This document shows, piece after piece, positions 33,162 to 44,990 of a DNA stretch of 64,000 bases (position 1 is the stretch's first letter; each line of letters begins with the position of its first letter). Source of the DNA: Agrocybe praecox (Eukaryota > Basidiomycota > Agaricomycetes > Agaricales > Agrocybaceae); NCBI GenBank assembly GCA_964017145.1, contig OZ024848.1:1004501-1068500 (forward strand), given 5' to 3'. The position numbers and the translations under genes are program-made. Under the pieces are notes generated by a model. The model was not told the DNA's origin. It saw only the letters and a list, made by a program, of their open reading frames with translations, and ran no database searches.

Positions 33162-36028
33162 ATGACAAACGACCGCACCAATCCTATACACAAGAAAGCC
33201 CTTCTAGACGATAACAAAAGAGTTGCCCCCCCCTCTCATCGACATGCTGCGCCCTCTGCTCCATGGCCTTGGATAGATATCACAGATAGTTAGTCCATTT
33301 CATCACTGTTTACTGCGAATCCCAGTAGTGGGTTATTTTTAGCACTCTGACTAACCAGCTCACCCATTATACTCTCCCCTAACATTTCTCCACTGCCCAT
33401 ATTTTTCTGCGAAATACAATCTCCTGGTAAACAAAAACTATTTGCACCCATAGACGTCGACCGCACGCAACTCGAGACAGATTTACCCCCCGTTCCTGAG
33501 CCCTGTACCCACCACATACACACATGCGACAACTGCTGGACAGGATACCCACAATCACTCTACCCAAATTGGACTCCAGAACAAGTCGGAAAAAGCAAGA
33601 TAAGGAAAGCTGTCAAAGACTATCGGAGGGATGTCAAATGTGTCTTGTACCAGGTCGACGTAGATGGGGACGGACTATTCAAGGTTCCTGAGGAGGGAAA
33701 GATTGAGAGTGATGATTCAAAGTTGGAGAATACCTGGCATAGGATTGTAAACTCCAAGGTGTGTATGTTTGAATTTCCGTATCGTTCCATGTGTTGACTC
33801 TATGATCTCCGTCAGATACCTCACGACAACCGAGTCCGAGCTATATTCGTCGAAAACATGTCAGGACCCGTGCTGCAGATGCTAGGTGCAAAGTGAGCGT
33901 TTACATCAGCCCATTTCATCTCAATCTCATTTCTGTCAACGACCACAACAGATACAACATCGAACCTTTCTTTTTCTCCTCGTCTCTAAATTGGATTCCG
34001 TCACGATATCAAGAACAAATCAAACCCGGGGAAGGTGATCGTAAGTACACATATACTGTCAAACCGACCTCCCTCCATCACGATCCCTGTCTCCCACTAA
34101 TCCAATCAATCGTCTAACGTGTATTCTATTTCAGATATAACTATATGCCTCACCTTTCTCCGTTCTGTGCCTGATGGAGGAGCGACGAGCATGAGTGCCG
34201 CGTCTCCGTATGCCAATGACGACGGTGGCGCCAGCGTAAATAGCAGTGGCAACATTAGAATGAACATTCGAAGGAAAAAGTCCAATCTAAACGCAAACAC
34301 GTCTTCCACGACTACTTTGCGGGGAGATCCTCGCTCATCACTGAGTAAGCCGACACTTCATGTTTCCCTTCACGATCACAATCACAAAAGATAATTAACT
34401 CATCACCCAAGCCGACCAAATGATTGACACCCAGGCTCCTCTTGTTTTAAAATCGAGTACGTGTCCCTGCCCATAAACTCATGCCCATAATCTAAATTCG
34501 GAACCAGACGGACGCCTGTTAGTTCTCGACCTCCTCAGCGTACACCTCATCCGTCGTGCCCAAGGGAGCGTCATCATCTCCTACCATGCCGATAAAGATT
34601 TGCCAACCACCACGGCTCCCTACTTGCACACAAGGATTCGGTTTGCAGGCAAGTGCACTTTGAGTCTTCACCCGGCTGTTATGAATTTTAACGTGATCCG
34701 TAAAAACAGGACAGAGTGTATACTGGCAGAGCATATTCCAATTATACAATGACCCTACATTCGTCTTGCTCACTTTCATCTGGCACGCTCTGTATGCGTG
34801 GGACGAAGCGCTGGAGAATCTATATTCTCACATCTGTTCTCTGGTAAGAACACACAATTAATATCGGATCTCCGAACATGAACTAACCAGCGGGCCCCAC
34901 AGGAATCTCGTGTAATGAACACCTCCGATATGGAATTAACCCGAGAACTTCACGTTATCCGCGCGCATCATATGCACTACTCGTCGTTACTCGATGATTT
35001 CACGAAAACCGTCGAATTCGTGCGGGACACGAGCAACCCTGCGCTGGAGGTTCTTTCGGAGGCCAAGAGGGAAGCAAATGCCGCTTTGCTGAATAGGGAA
35101 TGCGACAACCTGTTGACGGAGATCGCGAGGCTAGAGGCCGAAAGGAGGATGCAGGACAGAAGGCTGAAGAATGTCATGAATTTGGTATGTGTTCAAGGTT
35201 ATTCTTGTTTTTTTTTTGTGTGTCGTTCTTCTCTTTGGGTTTTCCGCGGAATCTGGCACCCGAATACGTTGACTAAATGATTTTTTATTAGGTCTTCAGC
35301 AGCGTGAACATTATTGATAGTCGAAGAATGCAGAAGATGACAGAAGCTGCCTCCAAAGATAGTGCTGGTACGTGTCTTATCCTATTCCATCGTCGCCTAA
35401 AACCCACTAAAATGACTTCTACAGCTGTACGTTCAATTTCGGCCCAGTAGAAGTTAGAGCTAATTCATTATCGTACAGATGAAGCAAATCGCTTATTTGA
35501 CGATGGTGTTCCTCCCAGCTTCCTTCGTAGCCGTAAGTCTCCGCCTTCTTTCCAACGCCCGCGATTTATGACCCCTCTGACATCATCTCTCACCATCTCA
35601 CCATTTGCTCACTTCTACTCTCCTCTACGCCGCACACCCACACGATAAAACAACAAAAACACATCTTCTAGGCCGTCTTTGGAATGAACGTCGAAGAAAT
35701 CGTGCCCCATACGCACGGCACGCTCTCACACTACGTGTCGACAGCCATCCCATTCACACTCGTCACGATATGGATCATTATCGCGTTCCAGAGCAAGTAC
35801 GTTTTTGAGAACGGTGTGTCGATTTGGACAAGACTTGCCTGGCCGGTCATGTTGCCTGCGCAGATGATCAGTACTAGACTCGGACTGAGGGGTGCGAAAA
35901 AGACAGATGGGAATAATCTTGACGTGAGGGAAGAAAAGGTCTATGGAGCTGGGAATCCGGGAAGAGGACGTACACCGACAACTGCGATGACTATTGCAGA
36001 AGCAATGGAGTCGGTACAACGGTTATAG
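33162..36028 (+). CDS. CorA-like transporter, copy H
   Basis: Thirteen exons: 33162-33288, 33454-33758, 33816-33892, 33952-34040, 34135-34344, 34412-34456, 34508-34648, 34710-34843, 34903-35184, 35292-35367, 35425-35426, 35479-35532, 35672-36028. They sum to 1,899 nt (632 aa) in frame. It has HRHAAPSAPWPW, a cysteine cluster at residues 60-71 (CTHHIHTCDNCW), YPQSLYPNW, SGPVLQMLG, YNIEPFF, WDEALENLYSH and a coiled-coil-like ECDNLLTEIARLEAERRM. The pore is MKQIAYLTMVFLPASFVA, GMN at 518-520, PFTLVTIWIIIAFQ. The C-terminal tail is longer than in A-D. The intron after 34648 starts GCAAGT, a GC-AG intron where the paralogs have GT. The two-base CT exon is at 35425-35426. Intron 1 is unusually long (165 nt). 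Codon use is more C-ending than in A-D. Confidence 0.87.
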
Positions 36029-36360
36029 ATGGTTTAGTTTACTGGTAAGTGGCTTGCATCCAATGTGACAAGGTCAGATGCTAATCGTCATTTTCGCTTT
36101 GTAGTACTGGGACCTTCGACAAATCGGAACGAATACTCACGATTCACGAACATTTATTACATATGATATTATGTTACATGCCTTTTTATCAATTATTTTA
36201 TCTTAAGAGCGTTGTGAGGTGAAGACCTATGCACACCCAGGGAAGTTCAACTTTTCAGGTCGCCTGAAAACCTCCGAGAAACCCTAGTTCTGTTTTATCA
36301 ATCAAGTCTATTATAAAATTTGATGTATACTAATTAAAAATTAAGTATTCGTTCAAATTT

Positions 36361-36800
36361 TTTGTCCGCGATAAGTGCCGACCGAAGGGAGGCTCTTATC
36401 AGAGGATAAGATAAGATGCCACGTCGGGTCCGACCGACAGTCTCCTGTCTGACATAATCCATTTCCTCGCGCCCCTCGCCCTTTATGACCTGTCACTCGA
36501 CGACGGCTTCCTGATGTACATTATCCCTTCTAATAAATATTCAAGAATTTCTCTCTTTTCTCTTTCTTGCCTCTCTCCCCTTTCCCACCTCGTTCTCGAA
36601 GATTTTTGCTGCTCTGAGCTCTCGGCGGCACTTTTTTCGCTCCCACCCACCCTCTCCTTTTTTCCTTTTTTTCAGTGTTTGGTACAGCCACAGGGCATTC
36701 GGATCGTTTGCCTTGGGCCTCCCAAGCGCTCAGGTTTTGGCGGGCCTCGCCCAAACGCGCTTCTCACTCAAGTTGGAAGTCGCGTCGCGTAGGCCTTTTT
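36361..36800 (-). repeat. Dispersed repeat family, copy 1
   Basis: In reverse complement this segment shares ordered blocks with 45480-45735 and 55945-56600: CTGTACCAAACACTGAA, GGGTGGGAGCGAAAAAAG, an AGGAGCAGGAAGAAGCG-like block, and a far block with CTTATC...CCCTTCGGTC...TTATCGCGGA. The last block is also found at 56545-56595 in the right order. No terminal structure or coding capacity is identified. Confidence 0.7.
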
Positions 36801-37929
36801 TGGATATGTCACGTGCATGGTTTTCACGCTTTGTGCAAGTCCACCGCCCAAACCTCCGCACCCACCAAACTATTAGTCTACACTGATAGTTGGTTTTCTT
36901 ATTTCATTCTTCTTATTTCATTCTTTTTCTCTCACCTCTCATAAATTCTTTCTTCCTTCCCACTTGTCGCTGAAGACCGAGACACGACAGAATCGGTTTC
37001 TTATTCGCCATGTAAGTAAACCTGATCCGATATGGGATATTCAGTTAAGCCAAAATTCCAAAATGTATATAGAAGTTTTAGGTTGACTTCTAGGTGGCCC
37101 GAAAATGTAGACTCCATTCATTCCGAAAACGGGAACGAAAATTATGTTCTAAACAATAGCATCGGACGGTCGAATACATCAAATACTATCAGCCATGTTT
37201 TCGGCATGCCTGTAATTACCTCTAAAAATAGAGATATCAGCGTGACCGAAGACACAAAAACCAATTCGCTGAACCTTGGCCGAACCTTCGATTCAATACA
37301 TGCTTTTAGTGCTGCCGTAGAATGAGGTGCAGTTGGCTTTGCAGCCGTTTTGTGGCGCTGCATCACACTTCGAAGTGTAACGCAGTGGCTTCGAAGTTCG
37401 AAGTCACTGCAAATTTTATTCTCACGACCACCAAAAAACAGCTTCATGAGCCATTTCTTGTAATTTGTGTTAAATTTTGACGGATTTTTTTTGGTCTTCA
37501 TCGAGTTAAACGTATGTAATTATTATTCCGTTCAAGAAAGCAGAAGAATTTTGTCCGGATAACTCTTTTTGAGCGGAGAAATTCGGAATTTTTCGGGCCT
37601 CTTTACATAATGGTGCATATGGCACACGTATGGAAGAAGATATTTTTCTTTTGACCCGGCGACTTGTATTTACATAGATGTTCGATGGGGCCTATGGGGC
37701 AGGGGTCTCGGAAGCAAATAAGAGCCGAGCGGCCATCAAAAATAGATTTTAGAGTTCCGTAAATAGCTAGGGCGTGATATGTCACTAGCATCAGTCACTG
37801 GTCACTACCGCTTGGGAACCTGACCATTTGTGCCAATTTTTGATTTTTGATTTTTTCGAAAGACAGATTTTATAAATCTACTCAGAGCACATGCGCTGGA
37901 CGGCGACAACAATATGGAATACGGGGAAA
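36801..37929. other. Gene-free interval
   Basis: Short open frames occur (a 97-codon frame at 37032-37325, for example), but none has recognisable motifs or intron support. A small inverted repeat of CTTCGAAGTG/CACTTCGAAG type lies near 37365-37412. Confidence 0.45.
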
Positions 37930-40900
37930 TACAGGGATCCCTGCTTCCATTCATATCTTTTCAACATTTGCCTCATGCATCATGATGGGCCCACGGCACA
38001 ATCACACCCCAAGGGCCAATCAATGGCGTAAGTATAGAGCCTGACCAATGAGGACCGGCTTTGGTGCAGGGCCAGGAGGAAGACACCCACGGGCTTACGG
38101 GACACGTTTTCTCAAGATATATTCCCGGGGCAGACAGGACGGCGCTTACATTATTGACGCTGTCAATGGGCCTTTTATAAAAACAAGGCACCTTCTCTTT
38201 CCTTCTCTTCCGCCCTGCGCAACGTGGACAGCTGAATAGTGTTGACCAGCACTGTTGACGCCCATTATCGCGTAGGCTGTGATATTCCCATTAATCCACC
38301 GACTACTCCGGGTTGTCGAACTAGCTTGGTTCTATTCTCTTCTTTGCCTCGAGTTTCGAACAAACTTCTTTTCCTTTTTCCTTGCTCTTCGACGACTTCA
38401 CATTCACGACTTTTCTTTGCTCACGAATTAACGACTACTTTACATCATGATATCCTCACAGCGAAACCTCAGCGGGAGCCTGCAACCTAGCGCTCACGCA
38501 AGTAATACCAATACCAACCAAAATTCGAACATCAATAACAAGAATACCCACAACCCTCAAAACGCCAGCCAAAGCAATACCTCCCATCCCAATATCAGCA
38601 CTAATGCCCAACTCCAGCTCCAAACCCAAACCAACTCGAACCGCAATAGTCTCATGGTCCCCAGTATCGATGCCAGCGGGATGCTCGCTGCTCCTTCACG
38701 TTATGGGGTGGACGGATCAGATGCGATGTCGATACACAGCGCACGTGGTAGCGTAAGAAGTGCGCGAACGATACGTTCGATGAGCAAGTACCCCAAGGAC
38801 GATCGGACAAGGGTCCCTCATCCGTCACATCGGCATGCAAGCCCGAGCGCACCGTGGCCGTGGGTTGATTTGGGAGATGGTCAGTCTCTCTTTCCCTCTC
38901 GATGATAACACTGATTCACGGACATGCACATACTCAGAGGTCGACCCCCTGCAACTCGAAAGCGGTCTCCCACCTATTCCTCCTTTGTGCTCCCACCGCC
39001 TGTTGGAATGCAACAACTGCTGGAAAGGATACCCACAATCGCGCTTCCCTAACTGGACTCGTCGGCAGGTGATCAAGAGCAAGATCTGGAATGCTGTACG
39101 GGACTATAATAAAGAGAAGGATTGTGTGCTGCACAGAGTAGACGTCGATTCAGACGGACTATTTCTGAACCCAGGCAAGATTACAGCTGGACATGGGCCG
39201 GATAAGGAAGCTGAGATTTGGAAGACCTTGGTCGAGGATAAGGTAGGTCTTCTTCCTTTTGTTACATTCCAGATTATATTTTTGACAATTTTTTAAACTC
39301 ATAGAGACCAGAAGGACTACGTGTTCGGGCACTCTTCCTCGAGAACATCTCAGGACCTGTACTGCAAATGTTAGGGGCAAAGTGAGTCCAGCATGGTTCT
39401 TCCTGTACTCTACATTGGCTTTACAATGTACCAACCCAGGTACAACATCGAACCCTTTTTCTGGTCGTCCTCCCTTAACTGGATCCCATCCCGTTTTCAG
39501 GAGGAAGTCAAACCAGGCATTGGAGATCGTGAGTCCTGCTTTTCTCTTTCTCATCGTTTGAGAAGAAACATTTCTCACAATATTATTTTTAGACATAACA
39601 ATTACCCTTACTTTCCTTCGTTCAATGTCGAACCACCAAGCTATTCAAATGAGCGCTGCTCTCGCTACTACATCCACCGACTCGCTGCCTATGAAAGGTG
39701 GAGGTGGTGGGACTGGAGGGAAGCCAAGCACAATGTTGGGTAGCCAAAAAATCGACCCACATTCACCTTTAGTGTTACATTCGAGTATGTGTACATTTGT
39801 TCTTGTTTCGGGTATAAAGCTCGCTAACATATTTAATCCGCGAAGATGACAGATTGCTGGTCCTTGACCTCCTTGCTGTTCATCTCATTAGGAATGTGAA
39901 TGGGAGCACGATCATTTCGTTTCATCCAACTCTCAATTTGCCCACTACCACCGCGGCATTTTTGCAAGAGCGAATTCGATTTGCAGGTACGTTGCCTTTT
40001 TCATCGCTGAAAGCTCAAGCTGACGCTATAACTAACTTCGTGCTGACTAGGCCAGAGTGTATATTGGCAAAGCATATTCCAAAAATCTGCAGATCCTACG
40101 TTCCTGCTTCTGGCATTTATGTGGCATGCTTTGTACGCCTGGGACGAGGCACTGGAGAATTTATATGACCATATCTGTTCTTTGGTGTGTATCATCAATC
40201 CATGAAACATTAGAGAGAGGCTGGCTTGACAAAACTGAATGCATAATCACAGGAAACCCGCGTAATCGAAACAAGCAACATGCGTCTTACTCAAGAACTT
40301 CATCTTATCCGTGCGCACCACCTGCACTACTCGTCTCTCCTGGACGACTACACCAAGCACATCGAATTCATCAAAAATACACCCAACCCCGCCTTGGACA
40401 ATCTACCCCAGAAGGATCGCGACTTCAGCAAGCGGATCATGGAGCGCGAGGCGGCCAATTTGTCTACGGAGATCAAGAGGCTCGGCACTGAGCTGTATAT
40501 GCAGGAGAGGCGGCTGAAGAATGTTATAGGCCTGGTCTTTAGTAGTGTCAATATTACGGATAGCAAGTATATGAGGGAGATGACGGAGGCGGCTGTTAGG
40601 GATAGTGCTGCTGTGAGTTTATTCGCTATTATTAATATTAATATTGAAAAGACACTAATGTCCTTTCCTTTGATATAGATGAAGCAAGTAGCCTATCTGA
40701 CCATGGTTTTCCTCCCTGCATCGTTCGTCGCTGTTAGTCTGAATTTCTCCTTTTTTGCCCGCCTTCTCCAACTAAATCATCCTCTTCTAATCAGGGTGTA
40801 TTCGGAATGAACGTCTCTGAAATCAATCCTGGGTCTAACGGCACCCTTCCGCGATACGTCGAGATAGCACTCCCGCTCACACTGGTAACAGCGTGGATCA

Positions 40901-41491
40901 TAATTGCATTCCAGAGCAAATACATATTCGAGAACCAAAACACGACGTTCATGCAGCGACTGGGCTGGCCAGCGTACCTCATCATGAAGATGATTCAGGA
41001 GCGGAAGAAGGAGAAAGAGGAAGAGCGGGAAAGGATGGAAGGGAACAAGAAAGGCGACAACTTTGATGTTGATGATGCAGATTTGGGAAACGGGGAAGTG
41101 ACGGATGGAGACGAAGCCGAATACAATTTGGAAGATTATACGAATAGCGTGTCCCATGGCCGGCGGTCGTCTGTGGGCACACCTGGGTCAACGACTTTGT
41201 ATAATGAGAAGAAGCGGTAATCGCCTCCATCAAGCTCGTCCTCGTCATTACTGGCTGCGCTGGTGGCGGTTGTACCTGTATGCTGGGCTCTAGCTCTGGG
41301 TATCACCCTTGCTCTGACTTGCTCCTATATTTTATTATTCTTTCTTTGGGATTTTTGTACATACTATACTTGGAGTTCAAGTTGGATTTTTAGACACACA
41401 GTTCACCTACTTACATTTTCATATCTACCCTTTCTATCTGTTATCCCTTAGGAATACATACATACGCCCTATATCACTTTCTACGAATATA
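37930..41491 (+). repeat. Inverted duplication, right arm (copy I)
   Basis: Reverse-complement partner of 21565-24560. The outer boundaries are CAGGGATCCCTG (palindromic, 37930) and CTTTCTACGAATATA (about 41491). About 345 bp between CATGATGGGCCCACGGCAC and TTCTATTCTCTTCTTTGCC are absent from the left arm, so they are an insertion here or a deletion there. About 13.4 kb separates the arms. Confidence 0.85.
38447..41220 (+). CDS. CorA-like transporter, copy I
   Basis: Ten exons: 38447-38879, 38938-39242, 39305-39381, 39440-39528, 39593-39784, 39846-39986, 40051-40184, 40253-40612, 40679-40732, 40795-41220. They sum to 2,211 nt (736 aa) in frame, the longest member. The first ~110 residues are a low-complexity Asn/Gln/Ser/Thr tail (NTNQNSNINNKNTHNPQNAS-like), then HRHASPSAPWPW, CSHRLLECNNCW, YPQSRFPNW, SGPVLQMLG and YNIEPFF. 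The pore is MKQVAYLTMVFLPASFVA, GMN at 599-601, PLTLVTAWIIIAFQ. The C-terminal tail is long, charged and acidic. Three introns found in A, B, D and H are absent (between exons 5/6, 9/10 and 10/11 of those copies). As a result the CT of the two-base exon is contiguous with the preceding codon. Inverted partner of pseudogene F. Confidence 0.88.
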
Positions 41492-42596
41492 CGATTGTCG
41501 GGTCCTCTATTGCCCAGATGCTGGGTCGGCAATTGCCGATAAAAGTTTCTCAAGGCAAGTTTCGCAGACTACTCTCCTTTCATGACTGCCTCCTTTACCC
41601 AGACTCCTCATCCTTGAGACTCACGCCTCTGGGAGCCATCGCCTATGATCTCCCTTCTGACCTCACGACTTCTTCAATAAAAACAACTAGAAATGTGGCA
41701 GTGAAAGGGAAATTTATGCTTGCCAACTCTAATGGAGCTTGCTTGCGTTTAACTCTCCATTCTGTTCTTGGTACTGTGGCAACTCTTTGGGAACGTAGGT
41801 GCTCCGCGCTTATGTTCATTTTCACTCGGCATCAGGACTTCACGCGCCTGGTCGGTCAAAACCAGCTCCGGGCCTGTCAATGGTTCCCTTTCTGGCACGC
41901 ATGAGAAGTAGCTATGAGCAGCCTGCTCTTCCAGCTTTTTTTATCCCGATAACTCACGTTAATTAAAGAGTTTTTGAATTTCGCGGGACCTTTTGCTTTG
42001 GGCTTACAAGGCGTTATGCTACGCATATTTCCACGACTTGCAAGGAAACTGATCCGGACATCTTATAAGTTGCTTCTATAATCTCCAGTTCGTCCGACTG
42101 GGCAACTCTGATATATATGCTTTCTTATGAACGTGACGCCAATTTCTCTCTCTAGGAACATGTTTACCTCTGATTGCACTGCCGAGAACGTGCTCGCTCG
42201 AGCTCAAATAACTGGCAAAACCGCCTCAATTGAAGATGCAAACGGGTATCTGAGACAGTGATGTCGGGAAGCTGGTCATCATGGAAGGAGACACAATTGC
42301 TCTTTGTCCAATCTATGACCTGACAGCGGACAACAGATACTGGACCACCTTTGACTGCTTGACTGACTTGCCTGGGAATCAGGTTGGAATCGTCCAACGT
42401 ACAATACCATACGCCTATTTTATTCTTCCGCCCTCTACACATATATACACTCGTGCAAGACATTCGGGATTAAGAGTGAATGCATATGCCTCTCTTTCTG
42501 AATCCCGAGTCCTTCGGGTGGCATTGACGTCAACTTTCCTATCACTTTCTCTTCTTTTCTTATCTTCTCAGCGTTCATATAGTGCCTTGTCTAGGT
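41492..42596. other. Interval without a supported gene
   Basis: A 128-codon open frame (41518-41904) and a 119-codon frame (42281-42640) exist, but neither shows motifs, a signal peptide or conserved splice context. The last part must contain the promoter and leader of the GMC gene (an ATATATACAC stretch at about 42440). Confidence 0.4.
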
Positions 42597-44990
42597 ATGA
42601 TCTTGACTCAGCCATCCCAATTGACAACGAATACATTTAACTATATCGTCGTTGGAGGTATGTGTGCTTTGATACAAAAACAGATGTTTTCGCGTTCTTT
42701 TAATCATGAAATTTTGAGCGCAGGTGGAACTGCAGGCCTTGTCGTCGCGAGCCGTCTCTCTGAGAATTCAAGTGTGTCCATTCTAGTCCTTGAGGCTGGT
42801 ATAAAGTAAGCGTTCAAGTTATATGCCTCGAAGTTGTTGACACTTCCCTTTTTCTTCATTTCATTTCTTCAGTGATCAAGACCAAGTTTCTCTTCAAATA
42901 CCATTTTTTGCACCAACACTTACTCCCAGTAGGTCCACGTAATGCCCTTTCGGCTACGCATAATATTAAATAAAAAATTCAAGAAACAATATACGACTGG
43001 AATGATACGACAATCCAACAGACTAGTATGCTGAACAGGATTATACCTTACAATAGAGGACGAGTCCTGGGAGGATCGAGTAGTGTCAGTGAGTATGGCG
43101 GCGACGCTGTCAATTAAAGTTAATCTTGATTTTTAACTCCGAGGCTACCACGATATAAAGATTTTCTCTTCCACCAATATTGTGCAGCAGATGACTGAAA
43201 TCGATTGGGAAACGTTTCGGGTGACCCAGGATGGGCATGGGCAAATATCAGAAAGTACATATCTAAGGTTTGTGGAAAGTTTACCGACTGCGCCTCAGTG
43301 AGATAACTCATGACTCTGCGATTCGTGCCTTGTACATAGCACGAAAAGATGGTTACTCCAGCCGACGGCCACAACACTGTTGGCCAATTCGTCCCTTTCA
43401 CTCACGGCACAACAGGCGAAGTCTCCGTCAGTCTCCCAGGAAGCAACAATTCAATCGATACACGTGTTCTTTCTGCCATCCAGCAACTACAGCCCGAGTT
43501 TACGTTCAATCCTGATACGAGCGGCGGGGACAATAGCCTTCTGGGTATTGGATTCGTACAGTCATCTTCCGGGAGCGGTGTCATGAGCAGCTCTTCTGCG
43601 ACTTATCTGAAGAATGTGAACACTCGTCCAAACTTGACGGTTCTTGTCAATGCTACTGTCATAAAAGTAGCACAGAGCGGGAATTCGTCGACTGGTGCTC
43701 CTTCGTTTCGCTCGGTTCAGTTTGTCGCGTCGCCCCCTCCTGGAAATAACACTGTAGGTAATACACCATGCGTTGAACTTCGGTTGAAATTTCGAAGCTA
43801 AGCGTTGGATGTTTCCTCTTTTTTTATGAACAGATACCCCAATAATCGTGAATGCCAGAAAAGAAGTTATTCTCTCCGCTGGTGCTATTGGGAGCTCACT
43901 GCTTCTCCAACTCTCCGGCATAGGAAATGCCAGTCAAAACACACATATAGTGCCCATAATAAACAACCCCGACGTAGGGAATAACCTGAGCGACCATTTG
44001 CTCATCCCCAATGTTTTCGAAGTAAACGGCACCACTCTAGACAACGTAATCCGGAACCCTACCACAGCGAATTTAAGCATGGCTCAGTGGCTCCAGAATA
44101 AAACGGGTGTGTTGGTAAATAGCGTCGCGAATAACTATGGGTTCTTCAGGTTGCCAGCGAATTCAAGCATTTTTGAGACTACACCTGATCCTGCTTCAGG
44201 AAGTCAGTCTCCGCATTGGGAGATTATTTTCAGTGTAAGTCTATTTCCTTAGACCAAGATTGAACAAGTTTGCCGCCTCCCCTTAGATATACTCTAGGAC
44301 TATACTAACTTTGAAATAGAACGTTTGGTTCGATCCTGGTGTTGGTATACCAGCTACTCGCGCGTTTTTGACTGTAGTCACATTGGTCGTGAGCCCCACT
44401 TCTCGTATGCCCGCTCAGCGCTCAATATCTGACATTTGGCCGGTAACTAACTTAACCATCGGATGCCAGGTGGGACTGCCAAGCTACGCGGGTTCGGGCC
44501 TTTCCAAGACCCACCCAACATCGATCCAGGATTCCTATCAACAGACTTCGATATCTTCGCTGCTCGCGAATCCGTCAAAGCTGCGCTGCGTTTCGTTGCC
44601 GCACCTGCGTGGTCTGACTACGTTGTGGGACCGTTCGGGTCAATATTTGCAAACGGAGTCATCAATGATACAACTATCGACAACTATGTGAGGTCAATTG
44701 GGGGAAGTGCATTCCACCCCGTTGGGACAGCCTCTATGTCCGCTGTGGGGGCGACGCATGGGGTGGTGAATCCTGATTTGACAGTGAAAGGAGCGGATGG
44801 GCTTCGAGTCATTGACGCATCTGTCTTTGTGAGTATTGTATCATATACTTATATATTTCATGAATGATTCACGGGATTTTTTTTCGTCTCTTTTTTCGAA
44901 TAGCCATTCGTCCCTAGTTGTCATACTCAGGGTCCTGTTTATCTTCTGGCCGAACGAGCGTCGGATATAATAAAGGGCATCGTTACCTAA
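42597..44990 (+). pseudogene. GMC oxidoreductase with an in-frame TGA
   Basis: Ten exons (42597-42657, 42724-42805, 42873-42928, 42984-43088, 43161-43267, 43340-43757, 43834-44234, 44320-44404, 44470-44828, 44904-44990) keep one frame over 1,761 nt. It has the FAD-binding IVVGGGTAGLVVASRL at residues 16-31, the GMC signature NRGRVLGGSSSV, AGAIGSSLLLQLSGIG, the catalytic HPVGTASM and a C-terminal PSCHTQGPVYLLAERASDII. The family comprises flavin alcohol oxidases and sugar dehydrogenases used by wood- and litter-decay fungi. At codon 114 the frame reads TGA (43196-43198) in FLFHQYCAADD-stop-NRLGNVSGDPGW, where relatives have Trp (TGG). Everything after it is open with good splice sites, so the inactivation looks recent, or the base may be wrong. 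No signal peptide is evident at the chosen start. Confidence 0.85.

Noticed and set aside
36514..36944. Open frames of 74-92 codons on both strands
   Set aside because: They fall in the dispersed repeat (copy 1), and their translation is not conserved in copies 2 and 3.
41518..41904. 128-codon open frame after copy I
   Set aside because: No recognisable motif, no intron signals, and it lies outside the homologous arm; coding status cannot be supported.
42281..42640. 119-codon frame before the GMC gene as an N-terminal exon
   Set aside because: It runs in a different frame and joins no splice site leading to the FAD-binding exon; its translation has no signal peptide at the start.
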